Below, piece by piece: positions 1 through 6,285 of a stretch of 12,666 bases of DNA. The position numbers were made by a program, and so were the translations under genes. Source of the stretch: Acetobacteraceae bacterium (GTDB lineage Bacteria; Pseudomonadota; Alphaproteobacteria; Acetobacterales; Acetobacteraceae); contig PLSZ01000436.1 of the NCBI GenBank assembly GCA_003164305.1, positions 176 to 12,841 of the forward strand, in the 5' to 3' direction. Below the pieces are notes generated by a model. It was not told the origin of the DNA. It ran no database searches and was given only the letters and a program-made list of their open reading frames with translations. Every line of letters begins with the position of its first letter. Positions within the stretch are counted from its first letter, which is position 1.

Positions 1-557
1 CGTTCCAGCAGCGCCGTCATCAATCCCGCGTAAAGATGCGCGCCGCCAAGAATATCGACATACGGCGCTCCCGTGCGTAGCGGCGGCCCATCGGCATAAC
101 CGGTCAAACTCATCACCCCGGACGCAGCCTGAATGGTAAAGTCCATCGCCAGATTATCGCGATCTGGTCCCGACAATCCGTATCCGGTCGCCGAAGCGTA
201 AACCAACCGCGGATTGATCTCACTCAACACCGACCATCCGACGCCGAGCCGATCCATCACGCCAGGCGCATAATTCTCCACCAGCGCGTCAGCCTTCAGC
301 ACCATCCGCTTCAGCAGATCGCGCCCGTCCGCGGTCTTGAGATCCAGCGTGATGCCTCGCTTATTGGCGTTCAGCGCGGCCACCGGATACGACCCCGTCT
401 TCCCAGCCGGAGCCATCCCGCGCAGACTTTCCCCTTTCGGCGGCTCGATCTTTATGACATCGGCGCCCGCTTTCGCGAGCATCATCGTCGCGTACGGTCC
501 CTGATAAAACTGCGTCAGATCCAGAATGACGAAACCATCCAGAGGAGTGTTCGCCAT
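1..557 (-). CDS. CaiB/BaiF family (class III) CoA-transferase, C-terminus cut by the window edge
   Basis: The first 185 residues are visible; family members are usually about 390-400 residues, so roughly half is missing to the left. The protein should move CoA between carboxylic acids through an enzyme-bound aspartyl thioester. The N-terminal Rossmann-like signature is present (GADVIKIEPP at about 31-40, NANKRG at 63-68, VENYAPG at 93-99). Asp168, in YVDILGG, aligns with the catalytic Asp of the family (Asp169 in formyl-CoA transferase). The ATG at 557 overlaps the stop of the upstream CoA-transferase by one base (TGATG), with AGAAGG (565-570) seven bases before it inside that gene, so translation is probably coupled. 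It is clearly a paralogue of its upstream neighbour: by eye well over half of the aligned residues match. The two could be a tandem duplication or subunits of a heteromer. The acid substrate is unknown. Confidence 0.93.
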   Translation of the reverse strand, partial: MANTPLDGFVILDLTQFYQGPYATMMLAKAGADVIKIEPPKGESLRGMAPAGKTGSYPVAALNANKRGITLDLKTADGRDLLKRMVLKADALVENYAPGVMDRLGVGWSVLSEINPRLVYASATGYGLSGPDRDNLAMDFTIQAASGVMSLTGYADGPPLRTGAPYVDILGGAHLYAGLMTALLE

Positions 558-1744
558 CAGATCACCTTCTCCGCCCGCAACGATGTCAGTTCCGCCTGCG
601 ACAGCCCAAGCCAGCCGCCATAAACCTCGTCGTTATGTTGTCCGACCGAGGGGCTCGGCACCGCCGGCGCGACATCGGTCCCATGCACCCGCAATGGCGT
701 CGTCGGCAGCACCACGCGCCCGAGATCGGGATGATCGACCCACTCCAACATCCCGCGTTCATGCATGTGCTCATCATGCATGACCTCGCTGACATCGCGC
801 ACCGGACTTAACGGAATGCGAAACCGCCGCCCTTGTTCGGCGATCTCCGCTTTCGTCAATGACCCCGTCCAGGTCGTGACAACCTCCGTCACTTCATCGA
901 GATGCACATTGCGCCCATGCATCGTCTGCAACCGCGGATCGTCCGTCAGATCGGTCCGTCCCGCCGCTTTCAGAATGTTGAACCAATGTTGATCCGTCCC
1001 CGTATGGATCGCGACATAGCCATCCTTTACCGCGAACACTCCATACGGCGCCGTCGCCCCGCCCGCGCCGTTGCCACTCCGCGGCGGCACCTCGCCGCGT
1101 CGGCGAAATTGCTCCATCGGGCCGGCCAGCGTGAAATAAACCGCCTCCTGCATCGCGACTTCGACCAGACGGCCCTCACCGCTGTGTTCGCGTTCATACA
1201 GCGCGGTCATGATGCCGCCGTAAGCGTGAATGCCGCCCATGAAATCGGCGACCGTGACACCAGTGCGTACCGGCGGCCCATCGGCGAAGCCGGTGACGCT
1301 CATGATGCCCGACGCCGCCTGCACCGTCAGATCCATCGCCAGATCGGAGCGATTCGGCCCGCTGATCCCATACCCCGAGGCGGTCGCGTAAATCATCCGA
1401 TTGTTCATCGGATGCAGCACGGACCAGCCAAGTCCCAACCCATCCATCGTGCCCGGCGCGAAATTCTCCAACAACACGTCCGCCCGCTTCACCATCTCGA
1501 ACAGCAGCGCGCGGCCTTTCTCGGCCTTCAAATTCAACGTCACCCCGCGTTTGTTCGCGTTCAGCATCGCGAACGGCAACGTCGATGTGTCACCCGGAGG
1601 CGTCCGCCGCCGCAACGGCTCCCCGCCCAAAGGCTCGATCTTGATCACGTTCGCGCCAGCCTTCGCCATCAGCAACGTGGCGTAAGAACCTTGAAAGATC
1701 TGGCCAAAATCCAGCACCGTCACACCGGTCAACGGCATCGCCAT
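557..1744 (-). CDS. CaiB/BaiF family (class III) CoA-transferase
   Basis: This is a 395-residue, full-length member of the formyl-CoA transferase/CaiB family, predicted to be cytosolic and to transfer CoA from an acyl-CoA donor to an unknown carboxylate. Visible motifs are ANVIKIEPLGGEPLRRR (31-47), NANKRGVTLNLK (62-73), LLENFAPGTMDGLGLGW (91-107), SGYGISGP (123-130), the catalytic Asp167 in VADFMGG, and the C-terminal SPSVGQHNDEVYG (364-376) typical of the family. The ATG at 1744 lies three bases after the stop of the upstream enoyl-CoA hydratase homologue (TAA-ACC-ATG). Its ribosome-binding site AAGGGA (1754-1759) is embedded in that gene's last codons. Its own stop overlaps the start of the next CoA-transferase by one base. 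The arrangement implies one transcript: hydratase homologue, then this gene, then its paralogue. A second in-frame ATG two codons in is possible. The family call is secure; the substrate is not. Confidence 0.95.
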   Translation of the reverse strand: MAMPLTGVTVLDFGQIFQGSYATLLMAKAGANVIKIEPLGGEPLRRRTPPGDTSTLPFAMLNANKRGVTLNLKAEKGRALLFEMVKRADVLLENFAPGTMDGLGLGWSVLHPMNNRMIYATASGYGISGPNRSDLAMDLTVQAASGIMSVTGFADGPPVRTGVTVADFMGGIHAYGGIMTALYEREHSGEGRLVEVAMQEAVYFTLAGPMEQFRRRGEVPPRSGNGAGGATAPYGVFAVKDGYVAIHTGTDQHWFNILKAAGRTDLTDDPRLQTMHGRNVHLDEVTEVVTTWTGSLTKAEIAEQGRRFRIPLSPVRDVSEVMHDEHMHERGMLEWVDHPDLGRVVLPTTPLRVHGTDVAPAVPSPSVGQHNDEVYGGWLGLSQAELTSLRAEKVI

Positions 1745-1747
1745 GGT

Positions 1748-2536
1748 TTAACGTCCCTTGAACGCGGGTTTGCGGCGCTCTCGCCACGACTTGTGACTTT
1801 CCGCTTTATCCTCAGTCATTTCCAGCATCGCGAAGCGGTACAGATCGCCCAACACCGCTTCCGGCAACGGCGTTTCCAACCCGGAGCGCAACGATTCCTT
1901 GGTCAACCGCGCCGCCAAAGGCGGTAGCGAGGCGATGTGTTCCGCCACCTCCATCGCCTTGTCCATCAACCCCGCGGGAGGCACCAGCCACTGCGCCAGT
2001 CCAATACGGAACGCCTCGTCGGCGTGCAGCGGAAACCCGAAGGCCGCCCGCGTCGCCATCCCCTTGCCAACCCAGCGCGCCAGCCGGATCGCTCCGCCCT
2101 GCGCCGGCATAATGCCCAATCCGGCCTGCGGCAACCGCCACTCCGCCGCTTCGGAGGCGACGATCATGTCGCAGCAATAAGTGACGATGCAGCCGATACC
2201 GATCGCGTAACCATTCACCGCGGCGATGATCGGTTTAGCGAAATCCGTCACCAGAGCGATCGCGCTCTGACGCCGCCGACTGGGCAACTCTTCAATAAAG
2301 TCCGCCACCGATTCATGCGTATGCGTCTTCGGATTCTTCAGATCCGCCCCCGCGCTGAACGCGTTCCCCGCCGGATCGCCGGTCAGCACGACACACCGTA
2401 CATCGCGATCCGCTTCCAACGCCGGTATCAGCTCAATGAACCGCTCATTATATTCGGCGCACCACGCGTTTCGAGCCTCCGGCCGGCTCAGCGTCAGGAT
2501 CGCCACATGTCCGCGTTTCTCATACAGCAATGGCAT
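1748..2536 (-). CDS. Enoyl-CoA hydratase/isomerase (crotonase) superfamily protein, catalytic glutamates apparently replaced
   Basis: This 262-residue protein has crotonase-fold features: LTLSRPEARNAW near 15-26, oxyanion-hole segment FSAGADL (60-66), the second oxyanion segment NGYAIGIGC (108-116), and a C-terminal RRKPAFKGR tail. The start at 2536 gives the usual N-terminus (MPLLYEKRGHVAIL); the longer reading back to 2611 would run through the divergent promoter region. A modest AAGGGA lies upstream. Aligned by eye to rat mitochondrial enoyl-CoA hydratase, Glu144 (in GGGCE) corresponds to Ile117 (GIGCI) and Glu164 (in PE) to Gln137 (RLPQAG). The acid/base pair for hydration therefore seems absent, although CoA binding and the oxyanion hole look intact. 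It may be an isomerase-, lyase- or hydrolase-like crotonase, or a non-catalytic CoA-binding protein. It is the first gene of a minus-strand unit with two CoA-transferases. Confidence 0.92.
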   Translation of the reverse strand: MPLLYEKRGHVAILTLSRPEARNAWCAEYNERFIELIPALEADRDVRCVVLTGDPAGNAFSAGADLKNPKTHTHESVADFIEELPSRRRQSAIALVTDFAKPIIAAVNGYAIGIGCIVTYCCDMIVASEAAEWRLPQAGLGIMPAQGGAIRLARWVGKGMATRAAFGFPLHADEAFRIGLAQWLVPPAGLMDKAMEVAEHIASLPPLAARLTKESLRSGLETPLPEAVLGDLYRFAMLEMTEDKAESHKSWRERRKPAFKGR

Positions 2537-2610
2537 CGCACCGTTCCCTTTCCCTGTCGCTCTGCCTACGGTACACCGCTCGCCAAGGAAAGCCATGGGG
2601 ACACACGTCA
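2537..2610. promoter_or_regulatory. Divergent intergenic region between the two crotonase genes, presumed back-to-back promoters
   Basis: These 74 bases separate two genes read outward, so promoters for both directions should lie here or extend into the coding starts. I see no convincing -35/-10 pair for either strand. A short inverted repeat, CGGT-AC-ACCG (2569-2578), sits near the middle and could be an operator half-site pair, but a motif this short occurs by chance in GC-rich DNA. GGGG at 2597-2600 is the only plausible ribosome-binding site for the plus-strand gene; AAGGGA lies before the minus-strand gene. Confidence 0.4.
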
Positions 2611-3402
2611 ATGACCGAGGAACGCCAGTTCGTCGAATACGAGCGCAAAGGCAACATCGTCACCATCGCGATGAACCGCCCGGAAAAACTCAATGCCGTC
2701 AGCGATGAAGTTGTCCGCCAACTGATGACCGCCTTTCGAGAGTTCGACGCCGACCCGGACGCGCATGTCGCCATCCTGTGTGGCCGCGGCCGGGCATTTT
2801 GCAGCGGCGCCGATGTACATCAGCGCCAGTTACGCTCCCGTGAGGAGTTCGAGCGGCTCGGCGGTCCGCAAGGTCACGGCGCGAACTCCGGCGATCTGTT
2901 GATGCAATCGGTCAACTGGAAACCCGTCATCGCCGCCGTCCACGGCTACGTTCTCGGTCTCGGATTGGGCCTGGTGCTTGACTGCGATCTGATCGTCGCC
3001 GAATCCGGAACAAAATTTCATTTAACCGAGACCTCGCGCGGTCTTGGCTCCGCGAAGCAATGGGCTCAACTGCACTTCAGAAGCGGCGCGTTCGCGGATG
3101 AAATCGCCTTGACCGGCCGCTACTTCACCGCCGAGGAAGCGCTGGCCGCCAATTTGATCAACCGCGTGGCCCCAACTGGCACGTTCATGGAAGCGGCCTG
3201 GACGCTCGCGGAAGCCGTCGCCGCGAACCCGCCGCTCAGTGTTCGCGCCACCGTACGCACGCGGCGCTGGCGCCTCGGCCAGGTGGTGCGGGAGGCCGCG
3301 CACCAACAAGCGCCGATGCGGCTCTATCTGACGGAGGATTTCCATGAAGCCGCTTTGGCGTTCAAGGAGAAACGCAAGCCTCGGCCCTTCAAGGGACGCT
3401 GA
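2611..3402 (+). CDS. Enoyl-CoA hydratase/isomerase (crotonase) superfamily protein
   Basis: This 263-residue protein matches the usual crotonase length. Motifs are TIAMNRPEKLNAV (18-30), oxyanion-hole segment FCSGADVH (63-70), HGYVLGLGLGLVLDCDLIVA (111-130), and a C-terminal FKEKRKPRPFKGR. The start at 2611 is chosen because the family N-terminus begins there; the extra 27 upstream codons are a low-complexity reading of the intergenic region. Against rat enoyl-CoA hydratase, the Glu164 equivalent is kept (Glu140 in FHLTET), while the Glu144 position is Gly120 (GLGLG). One-glutamate crotonases include isomerases and other non-hydratase members, so hydration should not be assumed. The usual IPGAGG loop after the second glutamate is replaced by LGSAKQ. 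It diverges from the other crotonase gene and stands alone on its strand, closed by a hairpin that starts inside its stop codon. Confidence 0.93.
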   Translation: MTEERQFVEYERKGNIVTIAMNRPEKLNAVSDEVVRQLMTAFREFDADPDAHVAILCGRGRAFCSGADVHQRQLRSREEFERLGGPQGHGANSGDLLMQSVNWKPVIAAVHGYVLGLGLGLVLDCDLIVAESGTKFHLTETSRGLGSAKQWAQLHFRSGAFADEIALTGRYFTAEEALAANLINRVAPTGTFMEAAWTLAEAVAANPPLSVRATVRTRRWRLGQVVREAAHQQAPMRLYLTEDFHEAALAFKEKRKPRPFKGR

Positions 3403-3428
3403 CCGCACCCTGCCCCCAGGGCGCGGTC
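3401..3428. terminator. Hairpin between convergent genes, probable bidirectional terminator
   Basis: The outer arms GACCGC (3401-3406) and GCGGTC (3423-3428) and the inner arms CCCTG (3408-3412) and CAGGG (3417-3421) form 11 pairs with one A-C mismatch and a CCCC loop. The hairpin begins within the stop codon of the plus-strand crotonase and lies 14 bases past the end of the minus-strand regulator gene. No T-run follows on either strand, so it is not a canonical intrinsic terminator. It could act as a weak bidirectional terminator or an mRNA 3'-end stabiliser. Confidence 0.55.
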
Positions 3429-3442
3429 AACTCAGCGTATGA

Positions 3443-3865
3443 TTACTTCCGGCGTCCCGCCTTCTTCGGTACCGCGCCGCGGCTTTTGCCGAGCCCCATT
3501 TCCTTGGCGAGCGAAGACCGCGTCTTGGCATAATCCGGCGCGACCATCGGATAGGTCCCGGGCAAACTATATTTCGACCGGTACTGATCGATCGTCAGAC
3601 CATGCTCGGTCATCAGATGCCGTTTCAACATCGTCATCTTCTTCCCGCACTCCATGCAGATGATGTGCGAGGCGAAGACCGACCGAGCAGCCGGCACCGC
3701 TGGTTTCGCCGTGTCCGCGGCGGGCGCTGGGGCGGCTTCGCCCAACCCCGACAACGTGCGGAAGACATCGCGGATCAGCGCGGGAAGATCCGCCACCTCA
3801 ACCGCGTTCTTCATCACGTGCGCGCTTACGATTTGCGCCGTCAGCGCCAATAAATCCTCTGCCAT
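3443..3865 (-). CDS. MucR/Ros family zinc-finger transcriptional regulator
   Basis: This 140-residue protein has the length and layout of the alphaproteobacterial MucR/Ros family, DNA-binding repressors or global regulators with a prokaryotic Cys2His2 zinc finger. The N-terminus (LLALTAQIVSAHVMKNAV, 5-22) resembles the MucR oligomerisation segment. A Pro/Ala-rich linker (44-60) follows. The zinc finger has Cys70, Cys73, His83 and His88 (CMECGKKMTMLKRHLMTEH), then the conserved HGLTIDQYRSKYSLPGTYPMVAPDYA. The C-terminus is basic (KKAGRRK), as expected for DNA contact. AGGAA lies about eight bases before the ATG. It is the only regulator in the window. Whether it controls the flanking catabolic genes or is a global MucR copy that happens to sit here is not shown. 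Confidence 0.95.
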   Translation of the reverse strand: MAEDLLALTAQIVSAHVMKNAVEVADLPALIRDVFRTLSGLGEAAPAPAADTAKPAVPAARSVFASHIICMECGKKMTMLKRHLMTEHGLTIDQYRSKYSLPGTYPMVAPDYAKTRSSLAKEMGLGKSRGAVPKKAGRRK

Positions 3866-4022
3866 GCCGTGTATTCCTGTTCGTTAGATGGTTTCAATTA
3901 CCCGGACCTCGCACGGTTCCCGACATTCTGCTGTGATTCGCGGACGGGAATGCCGTGAAAAGTTGCTCCTTTTGGCCAATCCCGGCATGCTTGTCGAGCA
4001 TATGCTGCGAGGGAACGTCATA
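3866..4022. promoter_or_regulatory. Divergent intergenic region between the mucR-like gene and the SDR operon
   Basis: These 157 bases separate two genes transcribed outward, and no gene is recognised inside. An open plus-strand reading from 3888 merely continues upstream of the SDR and shows no family features. The region should carry the promoters of the regulator and of the SDR-to-LLM unit. It includes a 10-base perfect palindrome just before the SDR ribosome-binding site. I could not identify a convincing sigma-70 promoter. Autoregulation by the MucR-like protein at this site is possible but only an inference from position. Confidence 0.45.
3997..4006. promoter_or_regulatory. Perfect 10-bp palindrome AGCATATGCT upstream of the SDR gene
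   Basis: AGCATATGCT is its own reverse complement. It lies 17 bases before the SDR start and two bases before that gene's GAGGGA ribosome-binding site. It is relatively AT-rich in a GC-rich setting. It could be an operator where a bound protein blocks transcription or ribosome access; chance occurrence is also reasonable for a 10-bp site. Confidence 0.25.
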
Positions 4023-4808
4023 ATGGATCTCGGGTTGAACGGAAAAGTCGCGTTGGTGACCGGTGCCAGCCGCGGGATCGGCGCCGCCGTCGCGATGGAA
4101 CTGGCCAAGGAGGGCGTGCATCTTTGCCTCGTTGCCCGCGATCTGACAAAACTTCAGGAGGTCGCGGCCGCGGTGCATGCGATCGCCAATGTTCGTACCG
4201 CCGTTCATGCCGCCGACCTGAGAAATCCCGCCTTCGCGACCGCCGCGGTGACCGCCGCGACCGATGCGTTCGGCCGACTCGACATTCTGGTGAACAACGC
4301 CGGCGCCACCAAACGCGCCGATTTCTTCACGTTAACTGAGGAAGACTGGCAGGACGGTTTCGCGCTTAAGTTTCATGGCTATGTCCGCATGACCCGCGCC
4401 GCGTGGCCACATTTGCAAAGCGCCAAAGGCAACATTGTCAACATTGTCGGAATCGGTTCCCGCGCCGGCTCCGCGGAGTTCACCATCGGCGGCTCCGTCA
4501 ACGTCGCCATTCTGAATTTCACCAAAGCCATGGCGGATATTGGCGTGAAAGATGGGGTGAGGGTTAACGCGATCAACCCCGGGTTGATTGAAACCGACCG
4601 CTTCACACGAAACGTTGAGCGCACCATGAAAGATCGCGCCTGCTCGCGCGATGAAGCAGTTACTTTCCTGTTGTCATCCCACCGGACAACGCGGGTCGGA
4701 CGTCCGGACGAGATCGGCGCGATGACCGCTTTCCTCGCATCCGATAAGGCCGATTTCGTGCAAGGATCGATCATCGACGTCGATGGCGGCGCGACACGCT
4801 CACTCTAG
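4023..4808 (+). CDS. Short-chain dehydrogenase/reductase (SDR) family protein lacking the canonical YxxxK motif
   Basis: This 261-residue, single-domain classical-type SDR is predicted to oxidise or reduce a hydroxyl/keto group with NAD(P). The cofactor motif TGASRGIG is at 13-20, Arg39 after the second strand hints at NADPH, Asp65 fits the adenine-contacting Asp, and NNAG is at 91-94. The C-terminal VNAINPGLIETD (181-192) and IIDVDGGAT are typical. At the active site, the expected YxxxK before the helix ending in FTKA is instead Gly156 and Asn160 (GGSVNVAILNFTKA), so the usual Tyr and Lys are missing although the fold signature is intact. The start at 4023 is chosen because GAGGGA (4009-4014) lies eight bases upstream and the Rossmann strand follows as expected. 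An earlier in-frame start at 3888 would add 45 unrecognisable residues. It heads the plus-strand unit, 14 bases before the MmgE/PrpD gene. Confidence 0.92.
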   Translation: MDLGLNGKVALVTGASRGIGAAVAMELAKEGVHLCLVARDLTKLQEVAAAVHAIANVRTAVHAADLRNPAFATAAVTAATDAFGRLDILVNNAGATKRADFFTLTEEDWQDGFALKFHGYVRMTRAAWPHLQSAKGNIVNIVGIGSRAGSAEFTIGGSVNVAILNFTKAMADIGVKDGVRVNAINPGLIETDRFTRNVERTMKDRACSRDEAVTFLLSSHRTTRVGRPDEIGAMTAFLASDKADFVQGSIIDVDGGATRSL

Positions 4809-4822
4809 ACCCGGAGACCGGC

Positions 4823-6163
4823 ATGGAGATCACCGCGCGCCTGGCCGAATACGCGGTCACCGCGAATCAGGCTGACTGGCCTTCGACCGTTCGCCGTGAG
4901 GCATTGCGGTCGCTCTTTAATGTCGTCGGCTGCGCGATCGGCGGCGCGCGGCATGAGATGGTTGATATCGCCGACAAAACGCTCGGCGCTTTCGCGGGTC
5001 CGGCGCAGGCGACGTTATTCGCACGAGGTCGTAAAGCAGACACTCTCCATGCGTCGTTGATCAATGGTCTGGCTTCAAGCATTTACAGCTTCGACGACAC
5101 GCATGAAACGGCAGTGGTGCATCCGTCGGGCCCCATCGCCGCGGCCGTTTTGGCGCTGGCGGAACTGCGTCCCGTTTCTGGCCAGGATCTTTTGGCGGCC
5201 TTCGCGCTTGGCGTTGAAATGACCTGCCGCCTTTGTCTGGGCACCACGGTTCCGCCCGCCGATGGCAGCTTCGCGTGGTCCGGCACCGGCATCAGCGTGG
5301 GCTTCGGCGCGGCCGTCGCCGCTGGCCGGCTGTTACGACTGGATCCCCGACGAATGCGCGTCGCGATGGGTCTCGCTTTATCGGAGGCGTCGGGGTTTCG
5401 CGCCATGCACGGCACCGCGACGGTGGCGTTCATGCCGGCCCATGGCGGCCAGATGGGACTGCGCGCGGCCCTGCTGGCGGAACGAGGATTCACCGCCGGA
5501 CTGTCGGGACTTGAGGGAAAATCCGGGTACTTGTCGGTGTTTTGTACGAAGCCGGACATCGACGCGCTGGCCGGCGATCTGGGACAGCGCTTCGAACTGC
5601 TGCGCAATACTTATAAGCCATACCCTTGCGGCATCGTCATCCAGTCGATCATCGACGCCTGCCTGAAACTCCGTCACGATCATCACCCCGATCCCGATAA
5701 AATCGCCAGCGTCGCCATCCAGGCCTCCCCCGGTGCGATGGCACTGTGTAACAATCGCAACCCAAAAGATGAGATGCAGGCTCATGTCAGCCTGCATCAC
5801 TGGACCGCCGTCGCCTTCATTCGCGGCACCGCGCGCATTAAAGACATGGATACGGAAACCGCCGTGCAAGACCCCGCGCTGATGGCGTTCCAATCCAAGG
5901 TGGAAGCGATGCTCAATCCCGCGATCGCCGCCGACCAGGCCGAGGTCACGATCACGATGTCCGACGGCACGAAGCATTTTTGCCGCGTCGAGCACGCCGT
6001 CGGCAGCAAGCTCAACCCGATGTCCGATGCCGATCTGGAACGGAAATTCACCGGCCTCGTGGAACCGATCGTCGGCGCCGCCCGCGCCAGAGAATTGATC
6101 GCGAAGACCTGGGCTGTCGCCAGCCTGCCCGACGCCGGCGAACTGGCCAGAGCCGCCGCATGA
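4823..6163 (+). CDS. MmgE/PrpD family protein
   Basis: This 446-residue protein is full length for the MmgE/PrpD family, which includes 2-methylcitrate dehydratase and cis-aconitate decarboxylase; most members are uncharacterised. Seen are the helical N-domain, NGLASSIYSFDDTH (81-94) with Asp91 and His94, HPSGP (100-104), and YKPYPCG (264-270) with Lys265, all family hallmarks. Some expected active-site residues seem replaced: the family WHPT motif reads WSGT (152-155), putting Ser153 where the His equivalent to cis-aconitate decarboxylase His159 would be, and the Lys equivalent to Lys207 aligns with Val201. The alignment was done by eye. GGAG (4813-4816) precedes the ATG. The stop overlaps a relic ATG (ATGA at 6160-6163) of a deleted GMC gene. 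The true reaction is unknown; dehydration or isomerisation of a polyfunctional acid, or of its CoA ester, is the family-based guess. Confidence 0.92.
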   Translation: MEITARLAEYAVTANQADWPSTVRREALRSLFNVVGCAIGGARHEMVDIADKTLGAFAGPAQATLFARGRKADTLHASLINGLASSIYSFDDTHETAVVHPSGPIAAAVLALAELRPVSGQDLLAAFALGVEMTCRLCLGTTVPPADGSFAWSGTGISVGFGAAVAAGRLLRLDPRRMRVAMGLALSEASGFRAMHGTATVAFMPAHGGQMGLRAALLAERGFTAGLSGLEGKSGYLSVFCTKPDIDALAGDLGQRFELLRNTYKPYPCGIVIQSIIDACLKLRHDHHPDPDKIASVAIQASPGAMALCNNRNPKDEMQAHVSLHHWTAVAFIRGTARIKDMDTETAVQDPALMAFQSKVEAMLNPAIAADQAEVTITMSDGTKHFCRVEHAVGSKLNPMSDADLERKFTGLVEPIVGAARARELIAKTWAVASLPDAGELARAAA

Positions 6164-6248
6164 CCGAAGCGTTCGACCCGCGATCGACGCGCCCACCATC
6201 ATGATCGGCGAAAAATGCGCCGCGATGATGCTGGAGGACGCGGCGTGA
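6160..6248 (+). pseudogene. Relic of a GMC oxidoreductase gene: head fused out of frame to tail by internal deletion
   Basis: Reading from the ATG at 6160 gives MTEAFD, a common opening for GMC oxidoreductases (usually followed by the FAD-binding GAGSAG motif). It then runs to a stop at 6202-6204 after only 14 codons. In another frame, 6186-6248 reads DAPTIMIGEKCAAMMLEDAA and a stop. This matches the C-terminus of the intact GMC protein encoded downstream ([22 protein letters not shown]). The DNA shares a 19-base perfect match (6189-6207 with 7875-7893). The simplest reading is a former ATGA-coupled GMC gene directly after the MmgE/PrpD gene, whose middle (about 1.5 kb by family length) has been lost. 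An alternative is that the tail homology extends further back, since 6162-6185 reads DRSVRPAI against DASVMPVI. Either way it encodes no functional enzyme. Confidence 0.8.
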
Positions 6249-6266
6249 TCGACCCATCCTCGTCGC

Positions 6267-6285
6267 GGCCGGGCTTGATCCGGCC
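6267..6285. repeat. REP-like inverted repeat (GGCCGG - 7 nt - CCGGCC)
   Basis: The arms GGCCGG (6267-6272) and CCGGCC (6280-6285) flank GCTTGAT. Elements with a GGGCTTG core between GC-rich arms are scattered through many alphaproteobacterial genomes as short intergenic palindromes. This one follows the relic GMC stop by 18 bases and precedes the intact GMC start by 32. It may be a dispersed repeat, an mRNA-stabilising hairpin or an attenuator between the two halves of the operon. Only one copy is in the window. Confidence 0.6.

Noticed and set aside
902..1927. Long plus-strand open frame of 341 codons opposite the CoA-transferase gene
   Set aside because: It is antisense to a gene with clear family motifs, is rich in Arg/His/Gln as expected of a GC-rich shadow frame, and shows no recognisable domain.
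2537..2611. Upstream extensions of both crotonase genes that would overlap each other
   Set aside because: Both readings run through the only divergent promoter space, and both proteins have standard N-termini at the internal starts.
3888..4022. 45-codon upstream extension of the SDR
   Set aside because: It has no family similarity, and the internal ATG at 4023 has a proper ribosome-binding site and normal spacing to TGASRGIG.
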